A stretch of DNA of 64,000 nucleotides from Micromonospora_J zhanjiangensis (lineage in GTDB: Bacteria > Actinomycetota > Actinomycetes > Mycobacteriales > Micromonosporaceae). The position numbers and the translations under genes are program-made. This document shows positions 22,787 through 30,100 of this stretch, in pieces. Each line of letters begins with the position of its first letter. Position 1 is the first letter of the stretch. The DNA lies in NCBI RefSeq assembly GCF_042650605.1, contig NZ_JBHSBN010000011.1, forward strand, positions 124,001 to 188,000. The letters are read 5' to 3'. Below the pieces are notes generated by a model, which saw only the letters and a program-made list of their open reading frames with translations, was not told the DNA's origin and searched no databases.

Positions 22787-23145
22787 CGACCACCCCAGCG
22801 GTGCCACCACCGCCACCGAGTGACCGGCGGCGGGGCGACGTCGGGGTCGGGTGCCGCCGGGCGGGCAGCGGCAACCACAGCGGGCGGGACGGTCGGCTGC
22901 TCGTCGTCGGCCGGCTTCGGCGCCGGCGGCGGGCCGGTCAGCCGGGCGCCGGGCCGGGCGTCCTGCATGACTCGCTGGATGACGGCCCGCTGCCACTCGG
23001 GCAGGTCGTAGCCGAGCTGCTTGGCGGCGCGCTGGAAGGTCCGGGACCGCCACGGTCCGGGCTGCGGGCGGAGCATCTCCGGGTAGATGCAGATGCCGGG
23101 GTTGGCGTGGGCGAGGGCGCGCAGGGCGTCATGGTCGTGGTCCAC
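22783..23145 (-). CDS. Unknown early phage protein with helical N-terminus
   Basis: 120 residues. The N-terminal 65 residues are helical (DHDALRALAHANPGICIYPE, then RTFQRAAKQLGYDLPEWQRA) and could form a small DNA- or protein-binding domain. The rest is a Pro/Ala linker ending in a Trp-rich motif TRWRWWHRWGG. It begins 3 bases after the preceding small gene. Function unknown. Confidence 0.62.
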   Translation of the reverse strand: MDHDHDALRALAHANPGICIYPEMLRPQPGPWRSRTFQRAAKQLGYDLPEWQRAVIQRVMQDARPGARLTGPPPAPKPADDEQPTVPPAVVAAARPAAPDPDVAPPPVTRWRWWHRWGGR

Positions 23146-23148
23146 CGG

Positions 23149-23415
23149 TCAGCCCTCCCATCCGAAGGTCCACCCGAGCCCGGGCACCAGGACCTCGCGA
23201 TGCGGCACCGTGGCCCAGGTCCGCCCGGTCTCGTCGACGAGGGTGACGATCACGGCGTACGACGCGTGGGGGTGGTCCTCGACGCGGCGGACGGTCCACC
23301 GGCCGGACCATGGCGATCCGGGCATGGTGAAGGTGAGCTGTTCGCCGGGGCGTACGGCGGACCAGGGCCGCGGAGGCGGGGTCTCGGTGGGGGCGAAGAG
23401 TGCGAGCTGGTCCAT
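23149..23415 (-). CDS. Small protein with N-terminal sliding-clamp-type motif
   Basis: 88 residues. It starts MDQLALFAPTETPPPRPW; QLALF fits the bacterial beta-clamp-binding consensus QLxLF. A Pro-rich spacer leads to a compact beta domain (GEQLTFTMPGSPWSGRWTVR, then HPHASYAVIVTLVDETGRTW) that resembles small OB or SH3-like barrels. Such a protein could dock on the host DNA polymerase III clamp and tune host or phage replication. The motif is seen directly; binding is inference. It lies just downstream of the replication genes. Confidence 0.65.
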   Translation of the reverse strand: MDQLALFAPTETPPPRPWSAVRPGEQLTFTMPGSPWSGRWTVRRVEDHPHASYAVIVTLVDETGRTWATVPHREVLVPGLGWTFGWEG

Positions 23416-23418
23416 CGC

Positions 23419-24858
23419 TCAGCCCTCCCGCGTCCGCTTGCCGTGCTCGACGAGCAGGGCTTCCCAGCCACGCCAGGTCGCGGGGCTGATGCCATCCCCG
23501 GCGTTGCGGCGCATCAGCCGCGCAAGGGCTGCAGCGAGCCGGTCGGTGAGATCGTCTTGCGTGTTGGCCGGGTCGTTGGCCGGGTGCTGCCTGTCGGCGG
23601 CGGCCGGCTCGGGGCAGGCGCCGGCGGCGTGCTCGACCAGCCCCACACCGGGCAGCGGCGGGACGACCTGCTCACCGGGCCGGATCGGCTCCTCGCACGT
23701 CTCGCAGCGCGGGCGGGTCGACGGCGCGACCGCCGCCAGGTAGCGGGCCAGGTGCTGCTGGGCTGTCCCGTCGGGCTGGACGTCGACGGACTCCCACCAG
23801 GTCATGTAGCGGTCGCGGTCGAGTAGGGCGGCGATGGCGGCGGCCCAGCCCTGGGCGTGGGCGGTGTCGAGCGCTGCATCGGTCGGCTCCTGTGCGCGGC
23901 GCGGTGAACCGAGGCCGGCGGCGGTGGCGTCCTGCTCGACGGTGCGGGCGAGGAACAGGGCGTCAGCAAGTCGGCCGGTCGGATCCTCCTTCGGCGTGTC
24001 CTCGTGCAGCTCGCCCGCGTCGACCACGAGGGAGTGCAGGTCGTCCAGTTCGTCGGCGGTGAAGGCGCTGCGGAGCGCGGTGGGCAGGTCGGGCGCCGGC
24101 GCTGCGGGTGCTCTCAGGAGCCGGACCAGCTCGGCGGCGATCGGGTCATGCGGGTCGGTGACGGCGGAGGGCGGCCAGGCCGCGTACCAGCCGGACAGGA
24201 GCATCCCGATGGCGTCGGCCCGTTCGTCGTCGGTCTCGGCGGTGTCGAGGTTCTCGGCGGCCAGGGTGAGCAGCTCTTCGACGTCGGCCGGTTCGTCGGC
24301 GGGTTCGTGGCACCAGCAGTCGCAGTCGCACCAGTGCGCCCGCTCGTCGTCGTGGCAGAGCGGGTCGTGCTTGCGGGTCGCGGTGTCGTGGTCGGACCAC
24401 AGCCCGTTTCCGAACTCCCACCACTCGCGGAACTTGCCGATCAGCGTGCCGTTGCGGCGGAGCTGCTCGGCCTGGTCGGCGATGGTCTGCCGGGCGGTGG
24501 TGGCCTCGCGGTCGAGCCGGCTGGCGAGGCGGTCGACCAGCTCCGGGGTGCTGGCGGTGTTGCACGGCTGGACGCCGGCTCGGCCGAGGGCGTCCCGGGT
24601 CTGGGCGAGTTCCTGAGCGAGGTCGTCTCGCTGGCGGCGGGCGCGATCGAGCTTGGTGCGCAGCTCCTGGAGGTCGGCGGCGGGGCTGGTGGCGTGGCGC
24701 ATCCGGTCGGCCGGGGACTCGACGGGGCGGGCGGGCGGCGTCGGGTACATCGCGGCGCGGGCCTCGTCCGTCATCCGCAGCTCGGTGAGGTTGATGCCCG
24801 GGTCGTCTCCGGCGCGGTCGGTCTTGGCGGTGGTGTCGGGGCGGTCAGTGGGCTGCAC
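23419..24858 (-). CDS. Large unknown early protein with zinc clusters and coiled coil
   Basis: 479 residues from a GTG with GAGGAG about 10 bases upstream. The disordered N-terminus (about 70 residues) is followed by a coiled coil (DLQELRTKLDRARRQRDDLA to RLDREATTARQTIADQAEQL), a Cys/His cluster CHDDERAHWCDCDCWCHEP, an acidic helical middle and a second cysteine motif CETCEEPIRPGEQVV...HAAGACPE. The C-terminus is DGISPATWRGWEALLVEHGK. It follows the helicase-loader gene by 14 bases. A scaffold for replication proteins is a guess. Confidence 0.65.
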   Translation of the reverse strand: MQPTDRPDTTAKTDRAGDDPGINLTELRMTDEARAAMYPTPPARPVESPADRMRHATSPAADLQELRTKLDRARRQRDDLAQELAQTRDALGRAGVQPCNTASTPELVDRLASRLDREATTARQTIADQAEQLRRNGTLIGKFREWWEFGNGLWSDHDTATRKHDPLCHDDERAHWCDCDCWCHEPADEPADVEELLTLAAENLDTAETDDERADAIGMLLSGWYAAWPPSAVTDPHDPIAAELVRLLRAPAAPAPDLPTALRSAFTADELDDLHSLVVDAGELHEDTPKEDPTGRLADALFLARTVEQDATAAGLGSPRRAQEPTDAALDTAHAQGWAAAIAALLDRDRYMTWWESVDVQPDGTAQQHLARYLAAVAPSTRPRCETCEEPIRPGEQVVPPLPGVGLVEHAAGACPEPAAADRQHPANDPANTQDDLTDRLAAALARLMRRNAGDGISPATWRGWEALLVEHGKRTREG

Positions 24859-24872
24859 GGCGGCGGGTCTCC

Positions 24873-25469
24873 TCAGGCGGCGGTGTCGGCGGACGGGCGG
24901 AGCCGGCCGGCTTCGGCCAGCAGGGTCTTGGCGTGGCGCTCCCGGGCGTCGGCGTCTTCCCACCAGGCGCCGGGCGGCGGGGTTTTGCTGGCGTTCCACT
25001 CGCGTACGGGCCGCATCGACGGGTCGAACGCCGGGTTCGGCTCGGCGTCCTGCTGCCGCTGGAACGCGCGGTGTTCCCGCTCCCAGGCGACGGCCCGAGG
25101 CATCAGCGCCTCGCGGTCCCCTTCGGGCAGCGCGCCGCGGACCTCGTCGACGAACGCGCGGATCTCGGCGGACCGGTCGGTGAGCGGCCCGGCGGTCGCC
25201 GCGTACGCCTCGATGGCGCGCTGCTCGGCGGCCTCGCGCTCCAGGCGGTGCCGCTCCCGGGCGAGGCCGGCGGCGAGCCGGCGGATGTGCGCGGGCATCA
25301 GGTACTCGGTCGAGTCGCGGAAGTGCGCGGAGATGGCCTGGCGGACGTCGTCGAAGTCGAGGTCGCCGATGTCTTCGTGCCAGGCGTGGACGTCGACTTC
25401 ACCGACGGTGCGCCGGTCTCGGGCGGCGATCAGGCCGAGGATCGCTGCGACCTGCGATTTGTTCATCAT
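24873..25469 (-). CDS. G39P-like replicative helicase loader (putative)
   Basis: 198 residues. The first 65 residues, NKSQVAAILGLIAARDRRTV, then DLDFDDVRQAISAHFRDSTE and YLMPAHIRRL, match the layout of SPP1 G39P-type loaders: a short helical domain with D-F-V-A-HF spacing and a P-A-I turn. A basic linker and a C-terminus with GAWWEDADARERHAKTL follow. It overlaps the initiator gene (ATGA, with GAGGAGG upstream), the usual initiator-loader order. It would deliver the host DnaB helicase to the phage origin. Family assignment is by pattern only. Confidence 0.6.
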   Translation of the reverse strand: MMNKSQVAAILGLIAARDRRTVGEVDVHAWHEDIGDLDFDDVRQAISAHFRDSTEYLMPAHIRRLAAGLARERHRLEREAAEQRAIEAYAATAGPLTDRSAEIRAFVDEVRGALPEGDREALMPRAVAWEREHRAFQRQQDAEPNPAFDPSMRPVREWNASKTPPPGAWWEDADARERHAKTLLAEAGRLRPSADTAA

Positions 25470-26632
25470 GATGCCTCCTCGGCGGCGAATTTGGCGGCGA
25501 GTGCCATGGCGTCGGCGAAGCGTTTGTCGGCGGTGGACTGCGGTTCGGGTGCGGCTGCCGGCTGCCCGGGGAGGGCGAGGTCGCGGCTGGTCCGGGGTGG
25601 GTCGTCGGTCCAGCGGTCGCCGTTGAGCCAGGTGGCCGGGTGGGCGGTGAAGCGCAGTTCGCGGCCGGGCCGGTCTCGGTAGCGGGCTGCCCCGGCGGTG
25701 ATCTCGGCGGGGGTGGCGCGGGTGATGGCCTTGTCCCACGCCTTGCGGGCGGTGCGCTTCGCTGCCCGTCGCGGGTAGGCCGACCAGAACGCGTCGAAGT
25801 CGGCGTCGGCGGTCGGGGTGTCTCGCGCGCTCGCGCGTGGTCTCGCCGCCGGAGGCGGCGAGTGGGGATCGGGGTCCGGGGAAAGGGGAACGGGGAACGG
25901 GGAACCACTACTTACGGCCGTAACTACTCCCCGTTCCCCGGGAGTGCCGGCGCTAGGGTTCCCGGAAGGGTTCGCAGAAGGGTTCCGGGAGGGGTTACGA
26001 CCTGCGGCTACCTCCTGTTCGGGCGTGTCGGCGGTGTCCGGCGCCTCGCTGGTGTCGTCCGGGCCGTCGTGGTCGTGCGGGCCGTCGTCGGGAGGGTTCG
26101 GGCCGGGGTCGCCGTCGTCGTCCGGGGGGTGCCCGGCGGCCTTGCCGGAAGGGTTCGGCGAAGGGTTCCCGGAAGGGTTACCGAGGGCGTCGAGCATCTC
26201 GGTGACGATCCGCACCGGTTCGCCGCGAAGGTCGCCCGACTCGGCGATGCGCCGCAACTCGACGGCGATCGCGGCCCGGATGGCCGGGCTGGTCACCACC
26301 TCCAGGTGGTCCTGGGCGGCGCGCAGCACGTTCGGCTGCCGGTACACCTTGTCGCGGCGGATGAACGACCGGACCAGCAGCTCCTCGGTGTCCTCGTCGA
26401 CCACGACGAACCGGGCCGCGGCGAGGTCGGCCAGGGCCTGCTCGACGTCGGCGCGGGTGAGGCCGGCGGCGGACTTGGACCAGCGGCGTTCCCGCAGCGC
26501 GATCACGCCGTCGTGGGCGAGGTCGGGCTGGGAGAGCAGGAACATGAACATGCGCTGCGGCGCGGGGCCGAGCGCGAGGAAGTCGGGGTCAGACCAGATG
26601 CTGACGGAGAGTCGTGCTTCTGAGCGCGCCAT
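25466..26632 (-). CDS. Phage replication initiator/replisome organiser with internal repeats
   Basis: 388 residues. The N-terminal domain (residues 1-130: RLSVSIWSDPDFLALGPAPQ, then LTRADVEQALADLAAARFVV and RRDKVYRQPNVLRAAQ) is a winged-helix found in phage replication proteins. The middle is disordered with repeated NPSG/NPSA/NPSR units encoded by 12-bp DNA repeats. The C-terminal part DFDAFWSAYPRRAAKRTARK, then HPATWLNGDRW, is the conserved tail of DnaD/O-type proteins that recruits the loader or helicase. An iteron-like array and a palindrome inside the gene suggest it carries the phage origin, as in lambda O. Confidence 0.8.
   Translation of the reverse strand: MARSEARLSVSIWSDPDFLALGPAPQRMFMFLLSQPDLAHDGVIALRERRWSKSAAGLTRADVEQALADLAAARFVVVDEDTEELLVRSFIRRDKVYRQPNVLRAAQDHLEVVTSPAIRAAIAVELRRIAESGDLRGEPVRIVTEMLDALGNPSGNPSPNPSGKAAGHPPDDDGDPGPNPPDDGPHDHDGPDDTSEAPDTADTPEQEVAAGRNPSRNPSANPSGNPSAGTPGERGVVTAVSSGSPFPVPLSPDPDPHSPPPAARPRASARDTPTADADFDAFWSAYPRRAAKRTARKAWDKAITRATPAEITAGAARYRDRPGRELRFTAHPATWLNGDRWTDDPPRTSRDLALPGQPAAAPEPQSTADKRFADAMALAAKFAAEEAS
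25891..25940. repeat. 12-bp inverted repeat around palindrome TTACGGCCGTAA
   Basis: CGGGGAACGGGG (25,891-25,902) pairs perfectly with CCCCGTTCCCCG (25,929-25,940). Between them lies the perfect 12-bp palindrome TTACGGCCGTAA (25,912-25,923) in the least GC-rich stretch nearby. It is inside the initiator gene and 15 bases from the 12-bp tandem repeats. A replication-origin role is inferred. Confidence 0.55.
25955..25997. repeat. 12-bp tandem repeats (iteron-like), cluster 1
   Basis: Units on the plus strand are AGGGTTCCCGGA, AGGGTTCGCAGA, AGGGTTCCGGGA and a partial GGGGTTACG, in register every 12 bases. They encode NPSx units of the initiator, so selection may act on DNA, protein, or both. Confidence 0.6.
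26150..26185. repeat. 12-bp tandem repeats (iteron-like), cluster 2
   Basis: AGGGTTCGGCGA, AGGGTTCCCGGA and AGGGTTACCGAG repeat the same 12-bp unit about 150 bases from cluster 1, again inside the initiator gene. The second unit is identical to the first unit of cluster 1, which argues for recent duplication or selection on the DNA sequence. Confidence 0.6.
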
Positions 26633-26709
26633 CAGCGGCCACCCCCGGGGGTGGCGGCGGGCACGGGTTGAACGGCGCGCGGCATGGCGCGGCCGGCCCA
26701 TGGCATCAT
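26632..26709 (-). CDS. 25-residue leader ORF coupled to the initiator
   Basis: An ATG with AAGGAG about 10 bases upstream opens MMPWAGRAMPRAVQPVPAAT followed by PGGGR. Its TGA overlaps the initiator ATG (TGATG), and the initiator has no clear ribosome-binding site of its own. This is the layout of translational coupling through a leader peptide, which would set the amount of initiator made. Pro- and Arg-rich content could slow ribosomes. Short, so moderate confidence. Confidence 0.5.
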   Translation of the reverse strand: MMPWAGRAMPRAVQPVPAATPGGGR

Positions 26710-26803
26710 GTCGCCAGGGCTCCTTCCGGTGCGATCGGATCGGGGCCTTAGGCCGGTTCGGGTGTTACCAGCACCCGTTCCGGCCGTTTTCAGTTGTGAG
26801 CTG

Positions 26804-26832
26804 ATCTTACCGCTCACGTACATCCGTTCGAG
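26804..26832 (-). promoter_or_regulatory. Candidate promoter for the replication module
   Basis: In the 215-base gap before the leader ORF, the minus strand has TAAGAT (26,809-26,804) with CTCGAA 17 bases upstream. The -10 is good and the -35 poor. Downstream the gap also has GGGTG-N7-CACCC and GGCCTAAGGCC hairpins before the ribosome-binding site, possible sites of attenuation. The rest of the gap shows nothing else. Confidence 0.35.
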
Positions 26833-26924
26833 CACCGACGCGCCTCTTCTTGATCGTGGATTCGGGTGGTTCTGGTGGGCCGGCTGGCCGGGTCCGCGGT
26901 ACGGTCCCGGCCAGCCGGGGAGGG

Positions 26925-27506
26925 TCAGGCGGGGGTGGCCCGGTCGTCGCCGGAGGTCGACTCGCCGCGGGCCGCGGCCAGGACGGCGCGGGTGGTGGCC
27001 AGCGCGAACCGCTGGCCGTCGTCGTCGAGGTCGTCGACGCCACTGACCAGCGGGTCGGTCGCGCGCACCAGGGCATCGGCGGCGGCCCGGACCTGCGCGT
27101 CGCCGGCCGGCTCGGCCGGCACGAGCTGGAGGCCGTGCCGCTGGGCGATCACGGCCAGGGCCCGGGCGGACGTGAGGATCAGCGGGTTGCCGAGGGTGCG
27201 GACCGTCCACTCGACCAGCGCGACGTCGCGGTCCTGGTAGATCGGCGACTCGTGGTGCTCATAGGTGCGGTGGTTGGCGGCCCGGTCGCGGCACCAGGCG
27301 ACGAGATCCGGCTCGGTGACCGGCTCGCCGGCCTCGTGCTGCGGCCAGCTGACGGTGACGGTCGCCTTCTCGATCAGATCGCGAATCTCCTCGACCTGAT
27401 CGGGGTTGTACTCGTCGAGCTGCTCGCTGATGTCGACGCTGTCGATGTCGCTGGCGGCCTCGGTCATCAGCCTGGTCGCGACGGCGCGCGGGTCGTTGTC
27501 GGTCAT
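26925..27506 (-). CDS. Unknown early protein
   Basis: 193 residues, acidic, helical: ATRLMTEAASDIDSVDISEQ, then NPDQVEEIRDLIEKATVTVS, AWCRDRAANHRTYEHHESPI, and LGNPLILTSARALAVIAQRH. No cysteine cluster or membrane segment. ATG shares ATGA with its neighbour and has GGAGG upstream. It is the last gene of the first early block before the replication promoter. No family recognised. Confidence 0.65.
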   Translation of the reverse strand: MTDNDPRAVATRLMTEAASDIDSVDISEQLDEYNPDQVEEIRDLIEKATVTVSWPQHEAGEPVTEPDLVAWCRDRAANHRTYEHHESPIYQDRDVALVEWTVRTLGNPLILTSARALAVIAQRHGLQLVPAEPAGDAQVRAAADALVRATDPLVSGVDDLDDDGQRFALATTRAVLAAARGESTSGDDRATPA

Positions 27507-27991
27507 GCTGCTGCTGCCTCCTTGGTACGGCGGGGAATCTTGTGGTGGGTGCGGAACCGCAGCACGCAGTTCCGGGACTTCAGCGGGGTGTCCGACCAGC
27601 GCAGCCGGATCCCGATCTGCATGTCGTCGAGGCCGTCGGCCATCAGCCGCTCGACGAGGTGCCGACGCTCGGCCGTACCGAGCTGGCGGGCGGTGATCTG
27701 CCCGGCGAGGGCCTGCTCGACCTTCGCCGGGTCGATGTCGCGGCGGGACCGCCAGGCGCTGAACTCCGCGTCGGGGATGGCCGGCATCCGGGCGACCAGG
27801 ACGGACCCCGGGTAGGCGGTCCAGCCGGGCACCTCGGCGGCCGGGAAGATCAGCCACAGCGGCGGTCCGGTGACCACCGCCGACGACTCGGCGGCCAGCT
27901 CGTCGACGTCGGCGAGGGCTTCGGCGATCAGCTCCGACCGGGTGTGCGTCTCGTCGAGGATCGGCCAGACGAGCTGCAGGATGTGGCTCAT
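27503..27991 (-). CDS. Unknown early protein with basic C-terminus
   Basis: 162 residues: start MSHILQLVWPILDETHTRSE, a helix-rich acidic middle, then VERLMADGLDDMQIGIRLRW followed by KSRNCVLRFRTHHKIPRRTK. The part GTAERRHLVERLMADGLDDM-QI looks like a helix-turn-helix of the kind that scans DNA (HLVERL-G-D-QI). A DNA-binding role is therefore possible. ATGA couplings at both ends. Confidence 0.62.
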   Translation of the reverse strand: MSHILQLVWPILDETHTRSELIAEALADVDELAAESSAVVTGPPLWLIFPAAEVPGWTAYPGSVLVARMPAIPDAEFSAWRSRRDIDPAKVEQALAGQITARQLGTAERRHLVERLMADGLDDMQIGIRLRWSDTPLKSRNCVLRFRTHHKIPRRTKEAAAA

Positions 27992-28164
27992 GCGTCGTCT
28001 CCGGCCCGGCGGCGGTGCTCGGCCTGCTCCTGGCCGGCGTCCGGTACCTCGTGCACGCCGTTGACCTGGGGCAGCCCGCAGGTGCACCGACCGGGCACGG
28101 CCTGGTCCTCGGTGTACCGGTGGGCGGCCGGCCGCTTGACGGTGGCGATCGTGCGGCGGGACAT
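27988..28164 (-). CDS. Small Cys/His protein
   Basis: 58 residues: MSRRTIATVKRPAAHRYTED, then GRCTCGLPQVNGVHEVPDAG and a helical end QEQAEHRRRAG. CTCG...VH resembles CQCG...VH of another small gene in this operon at 28.9 kb, suggesting a shared tiny metal-binding domain. One-base and 4-base junctions fix the ends. Unknown function. Confidence 0.6.
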   Translation of the reverse strand: MSRRTIATVKRPAAHRYTEDQAVPGRCTCGLPQVNGVHEVPDAGQEQAEHRRRAGDDA

Positions 28165-28376
28165 CACGCCACCTGCCCGGGAAGGCGGGCGGCGCGACGG
28201 CGGTCGTACTCCGCCTGGTCCTCGCGGGTGACGTGGTAGCCGCCGCCCTGCCGGCACCAGTAGACGAAGCCGGGTTCGGTCAACCGGGACAGAGCCTGCC
28301 GGGCCAGCCGCCAGTTGCTGAACGCGTACTTGCCGTCCTGGCGGCAGCGCCAGATCCGGCCACGGCGCCGGCTCAC
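28164..28376 (-). CDS. Small basic winged-helix-like protein
   Basis: 70 residues from a GTG that forms GTGA with the upstream stop; an ATG four codons earlier is possible. Sequence: SRRRGRIWRCRQDGKYAFSN, then WRLARQALSRLTEPGFVYWC and a C-terminus EDQAEYDRRRAARLPGQ. The RLARQALSRLTEPGFVYW part looks like the recognition helix and wing of a small winged-helix domain. Strongly basic, so nucleic-acid binding is likely. Confidence 0.58.
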   Translation of the reverse strand: MSRRRGRIWRCRQDGKYAFSNWRLARQALSRLTEPGFVYWCRQGGGYHVTREDQAEYDRRRAARLPGQVA

Positions 28377-28681
28377 CGGGCTGGCCAATCGAGGACGTCA
28401 ACGGCGGCGTCGGTCAGCCGGTACTCGCCGACCAGCTCCGTCAGCCGGGTCACCTCGTCGGCCAGCTCCTGGCGCAGCTGCTCCTTGTAGGCGATCTCGG
28501 CCATCAGGTCGGGGACGTCGTCGGCGCTGGCCTCGGCGCAGCGGGCGATCAGGCTGGTCGGGCCGGTCCTGCGGGCCTCGACGAGAGCGGCGCGCCGGGT
28601 GGTGACCCCGTCGAGGTCGACCCGGGGCCCCGGGGCCGGCGGGATGCCGGCCCCGGGGAACAGCTCGATGACGTCAGCCAT
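28373..28681 (-). CDS. Unknown small early protein
   Basis: 102 residues: MADVIELFPGAGIPPAPGPR, then a helical segment AEASADDVPDLMAEIAYKEQ and LRQELADEVTRLTELVGEYR. The start MADVIELFPGAG has a short hydrophobic motif ending IELF, not a full clamp consensus. Coiled-coil tendency in the second half. Overlaps the upstream gene by 8 bases. No family recognised. Confidence 0.6.
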   Translation of the reverse strand: MADVIELFPGAGIPPAPGPRVDLDGVTTRRAALVEARRTGPTSLIARCAEASADDVPDLMAEIAYKEQLRQELADEVTRLTELVGEYRLTDAAVDVLDWPAR

Positions 28682-28907
28682 TGCGGGCCCCCCGCTGCTG
28701 CGCCAGCCGGACCAGCGCGAAGCCGGCCAGGGTGCATGCCCGCTCCGGGTCGACCGAGTGCAGGGTCATCGCGGTGACCACAGCGGCGTCGCCCGGGTCG
28801 GCGCCCTCGCTGATCATGTCCCGGACGTTGGCGACCATCTGATCGAGCAGGGCGTTGATGTGCGCGTTCTGCTGGTCGGCGGCTGCTCTGCGAGCGATGT
28901 CAGTCAC
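28674..28907 (-). CDS. Unknown small helical early protein
   Basis: 77 residues from GTG, all helical: ADQQNAHINALLDQMVANVR, then DPGDAAVVTAMTLHSVDPER and CTLAGFALVRLAQQRGA. No motif for a known family. Overlaps both neighbours by 8 bases, typical for the packed early operon. Confidence 0.58.
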   Translation of the reverse strand: MTDIARRAAADQQNAHINALLDQMVANVRDMISEGADPGDAAVVTAMTLHSVDPERACTLAGFALVRLAQQRGARNG

Positions 28908-29070
28908 CGGACACCGCCTCGTACTGCCGGCAGCGGCAGCCGGACCGGGAGCAGGTGCCCCGGCGGCCGTCGCCGCGGATCGCGTGGACGCCCTCCGGGT
29001 CGCCGCACTGGCACCGGCCCGGCTCGACCGGCCGGCCGCCGGTCGCCGCGCCCGGGTCCTGCCGGCTCAC
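28900..29070 (-). CDS. Small cysteine-rich (zinc-type) protein
   Basis: 56 residues from a GTG sharing GTGA with the annealing-protein stop. After a Gly/Pro-rich start it reads GRCQCGDPEGVHAIRGDG, then GTCSRSGCRCRQYEAV, with five Cys and one His that can bind one zinc. Similar in plan to the 58-residue CTCG protein downstream. Likely a nucleic-acid or protein-binding knuckle. Confidence 0.55.
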   Translation of the reverse strand: MSRQDPGAATGGRPVEPGRCQCGDPEGVHAIRGDGRRGTCSRSGCRCRQYEAVSGD

Positions 29071-29924
29071 TGCCCGCCGCCGGGGGCGGCCGTGTCCGGC
29101 CAGTCGTCGGCGGCCGGCTCGACCGGCGCCGGCCCGGGTACGGGCTGCTGGGTGATCTCGGCGGCCGTGACCGGCTCGGCCGGGAACTCCTCGGCCGCCG
29201 TGGTCTCGCCCCGCTTGATCGAGGCGAACACGACGCTCAGGTCCGCGACGTCAACGGCCGTCCACTGGCCCCGCTTGCGACCCAACCGGGTCTCGATCTG
29301 ACCGACGCTCACCCGGACGGTCTTGAACGCGTCGACCATCGCGCCGATCCGCTCCACCAGGGGCTTCCCGTCGCCGCGTTCGATCGTGGCCCGGCACCGG
29401 TCCTGCGCCTCGGCAACGAAGTCGGCCGGCAGGGCGGCGAAGATGCTCTCGCGGACCGCCCGGGCGCCGATGTTCTGGTTGTTCAGGTACACGTCCTGCA
29501 GGTCGGTCAGCGGCTTGCGCTGCCCGTCCTTCATCCGGGCGTGCGGCACCTGGAACGTGCGGCTCGACCGCATGTTGGTCTGCTGGTCCCAGGCGTACGC
29601 GCGGATCTCGGACATGCCGCGTTCGTCGTCGCGGTGCAGCTCGTGGACGCCGTAGTCCATGTTTCCCCAGATCCGGGCCAGCTCCCGGGCGAGGTGCACG
29701 GACGGGCCGGTGCCGCGGTTGTTGACGTTGTAGAACGCGCGGCTCGCCAGGCCGAGCCGGCCGCACGCCTCGGCCATCTCGGCCCAGGCGCGGCGGATGT
29801 CGCGCGGGTTCTGCTGGGCGACCTGCACGGCGGCGGCGACCTCGGCGACGGCGCGGGCCTGCTCGACGGCGGTGGTCTGGGTGGCCGGCGCCGGGGCGGC
29901 GTACCGGTCAAGGGCGGTGTTCAT
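29067..29924 (-). CDS. RecT-like single-strand annealing protein (putative)
   Basis: 285 residues. The pattern TTAVEQARAVAEVAAAVQVA, then GPSVHLARELARIWGNMDYG, ELHRDDERGMSEIRAYAWD and PLTDLQDVYLNNQNIGARAV is the one seen in actinophage proteins that pair with a RecE/RecB-like exonuclease. Gene order here is exonuclease, small zinc-motif protein, this gene. The C-terminal 70 residues are Pro/Glu-rich and disordered. It would coat and anneal resected phage DNA. Start is an ATG in an ATGA overlap. Function is inferred by family pattern and partnership. Confidence 0.68.
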   Translation of the reverse strand: MNTALDRYAAPAPATQTTAVEQARAVAEVAAAVQVAQQNPRDIRRAWAEMAEACGRLGLASRAFYNVNNRGTGPSVHLARELARIWGNMDYGVHELHRDDERGMSEIRAYAWDQQTNMRSSRTFQVPHARMKDGQRKPLTDLQDVYLNNQNIGARAVRESIFAALPADFVAEAQDRCRATIERGDGKPLVERIGAMVDAFKTVRVSVGQIETRLGRKRGQWTAVDVADLSVVFASIKRGETTAAEEFPAEPVTAAEITQQPVPGPAPVEPAADDWPDTAAPGGGQ

Positions 29925-30100
29925 TCGGACTCCTCAAGGTTGTAGGCGATGGCCTCCATGACGAACCGGGCGCGAACCGGGCGGCACTCGTGCGGCTCGC
30001 GTGGCAAGACATCGACCGTGTTCACGCAGCCGGAGCCGGCGGGCATCTTGCACAGCGGGCACGGCACGGTGAGCGCCAGTTCCACATCGGCGGGGCTCAC
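29921..30100 (-). CDS. Small zinc-finger-like protein between exonuclease and annealing genes
   Basis: 59 residues from a GTG in a GTGA overlap. Motif CPLCKMPAGSGCVNTVDVLP then REPHECRPVRARF: the CPxC-G-xC...H pattern is a known small zinc module of phages that often ends H-xx-R. Fixed between the recombination genes by 4-base overlaps on both sides, so it may help their DNA handling. Confidence 0.65.
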   Translation of the reverse strand: MSPADVELALTVPCPLCKMPAGSGCVNTVDVLPREPHECRPVRARFVMEAIAYNLEESE

